Positions 63,567 to 64,000 of a DNA stretch of 64,000 nucleotides are shown here, piece by piece; the first letter of the stretch is position 1; every line of letters begins with the position of its first letter. Below the pieces are notes generated by a model, which ran no database searches, was not told where the DNA came from, and saw nothing but the letters and a program-made list of their open reading frames with translations. Both the position numbers and the translations under genes were made by a program. Source of the DNA: Micromonospora carbonacea (GTDB lineage Bacteria > Actinomycetota > Actinomycetes > Mycobacteriales > Micromonosporaceae); NCBI RefSeq assembly GCF_014205165.1, contig NZ_JACHMZ010000001.1, positions 5,314,501 to 5,378,500 on the forward strand, read 5' to 3'.

Positions 63567-64000
63567 ATGAGCGCGGTCATCGAGATCGAGGGGCTGCGCA
63601 AGACGTTCCACGGCCCGTACCGGAGCCGGCACGTCGCCGTGGACGGCTTCGACCTGCTGGTGGGGCGGGGCGAGGTGCACGGCTTCCTCGGGCCGAACGG
63701 CTCGGGTAAGACCACCACGCTGCGCGCCCTGCTCGGCCTGGTCCGCGCCGACTCCGGCAGGATGCGGCTGTTCGGCGAGGACGTCCCGCGCGCGCAGGCG
63801 CGGGTGGCCGCCAAGGTCGGCGCGATCGTGGAGACCCCGCAGTTCTTCGGCAACTTCACCGGGCACCGCACGCTGCGGCTGCTCGCCCTGGCCGGCGGGG
63901 TGCCGACCCGGCGGGTCGACGAGGTGCTGGCGCAGGTGGGGCTGCTCGACCGGGGCGAGGACGACGTGCGGGGCTACTCGCTGGGCATGCGGCAGCGGCT
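63567..64000 (+). CDS. ABC transporter ATPase, N-terminal part
   Basis: About 144 codons are visible before the right edge. It is an ATPase of the ABC-2 exporter class: Walker A GPNGSGKTTTLRALLGLV near residue 43 and the start of the signature, GYSLGMRQRL, at the edge. GGGAG lies eight bases before the ATG. A permease gene probably follows outside the window. It is divergent from the preceding ATPase gene. Confidence 0.92.
   Translation, partial: MSAVIEIEGLRKTFHGPYRSRHVAVDGFDLLVGRGEVHGFLGPNGSGKTTTLRALLGLVRADSGRMRLFGEDVPRAQARVAAKVGAIVETPQFFGNFTGHRTLRLLALAGGVPTRRVDEVLAQVGLLDRGEDDVRGYSLGMRQR

Overview
This window looks like a chromosomal segment of a high-GC actinomycete, most likely Micromonospora or another member of the Micromonosporaceae. 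The supporting signs are a base composition around 70-75 percent GC, frequent GTG starts, ATGA/GTGA gene overlaps, several actinobacteria-restricted families (DUF2690, DUF6232, bPH proteins), and a GGAAGGGGCCC-type intergenic palindrome that I associate from memory with Micromonospora. No rRNA, tRNA or CRISPR array was seen, and no transposase.

Region 1 (1-10.2 kb) is a phage-defence island read on the minus strand. It holds a MazG-like nucleotide pyrophosphohydrolase, two paralogous proteins that join a PD-(D/E)XK nuclease-like domain to a DUF2075 helicase domain, and pglW and the start of pglX from a type 2 BREX (Pgl) system. The rest of the BREX locus lies beyond the left edge. Region 2 (10.2-16.3 kb) holds a divergent pair of DUF2690 proteins (a membrane-anchored XRE regulator and a secreted partner), an ArsR-SulP operon, and a Tat-exported FAD enzyme with a golvesin-like tail. 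Region 3 (16.4-23.3 kb) is a mannoside uptake locus: a LacI regulator divergent from an overlapping operon for a binding lipoprotein, two permeases and a GH2 beta-mannosidase.

Region 4 (23.3-33 kb) is mixed housekeeping and envelope functions: a degenerate GGDEF-EAL protein, a Cfp6-like PH protein, a hydroxyacid dehydrogenase, a PQQ-type sugar dehydrogenase lipoprotein, a membrane metallophosphoesterase and a solitary AceE-like E1 enzyme. Region 5 (33-52.4 kb) is conserved core. The order PH protein, gatB, gatA, gatC, ligA, MetE-like, mnmA, iscS, etfA, etfB parallels the Rv3004-Rv3029c block of Mycobacterium tuberculosis. Into this core, between gatA and gatB, is placed a lower-GC two-gene module (an AAA ATPase plus a DUF4276/TOPRIM-like protein) that resembles ATPase-nuclease defence pairs. 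An ECF sigma/RskA-type anti-sigma pair also lies here.

Region 6 (52.5-64 kb) carries a GNAT enzyme, two DUF202 membrane proteins, a PLDc_N protein, a DrrAB-type exporter, a TPP enzyme, a crotonase, two DUF6232 paralogues, a helical Ala-rich protein, a ribokinase-family kinase and two ABC ATPases, the last cut by the right edge.

The strongest candidates for undescribed biology are the MazG-like/nuclease-helicase array beside BREX and the ATPase/TOPRIM-like pair inside the gat operon. Two dispersed palindromic element families and several long perfect hairpins in leaders and gene junctions are also notable. Starts were chosen by ribosome-binding site, overlap and family length; where two are plausible this is stated.
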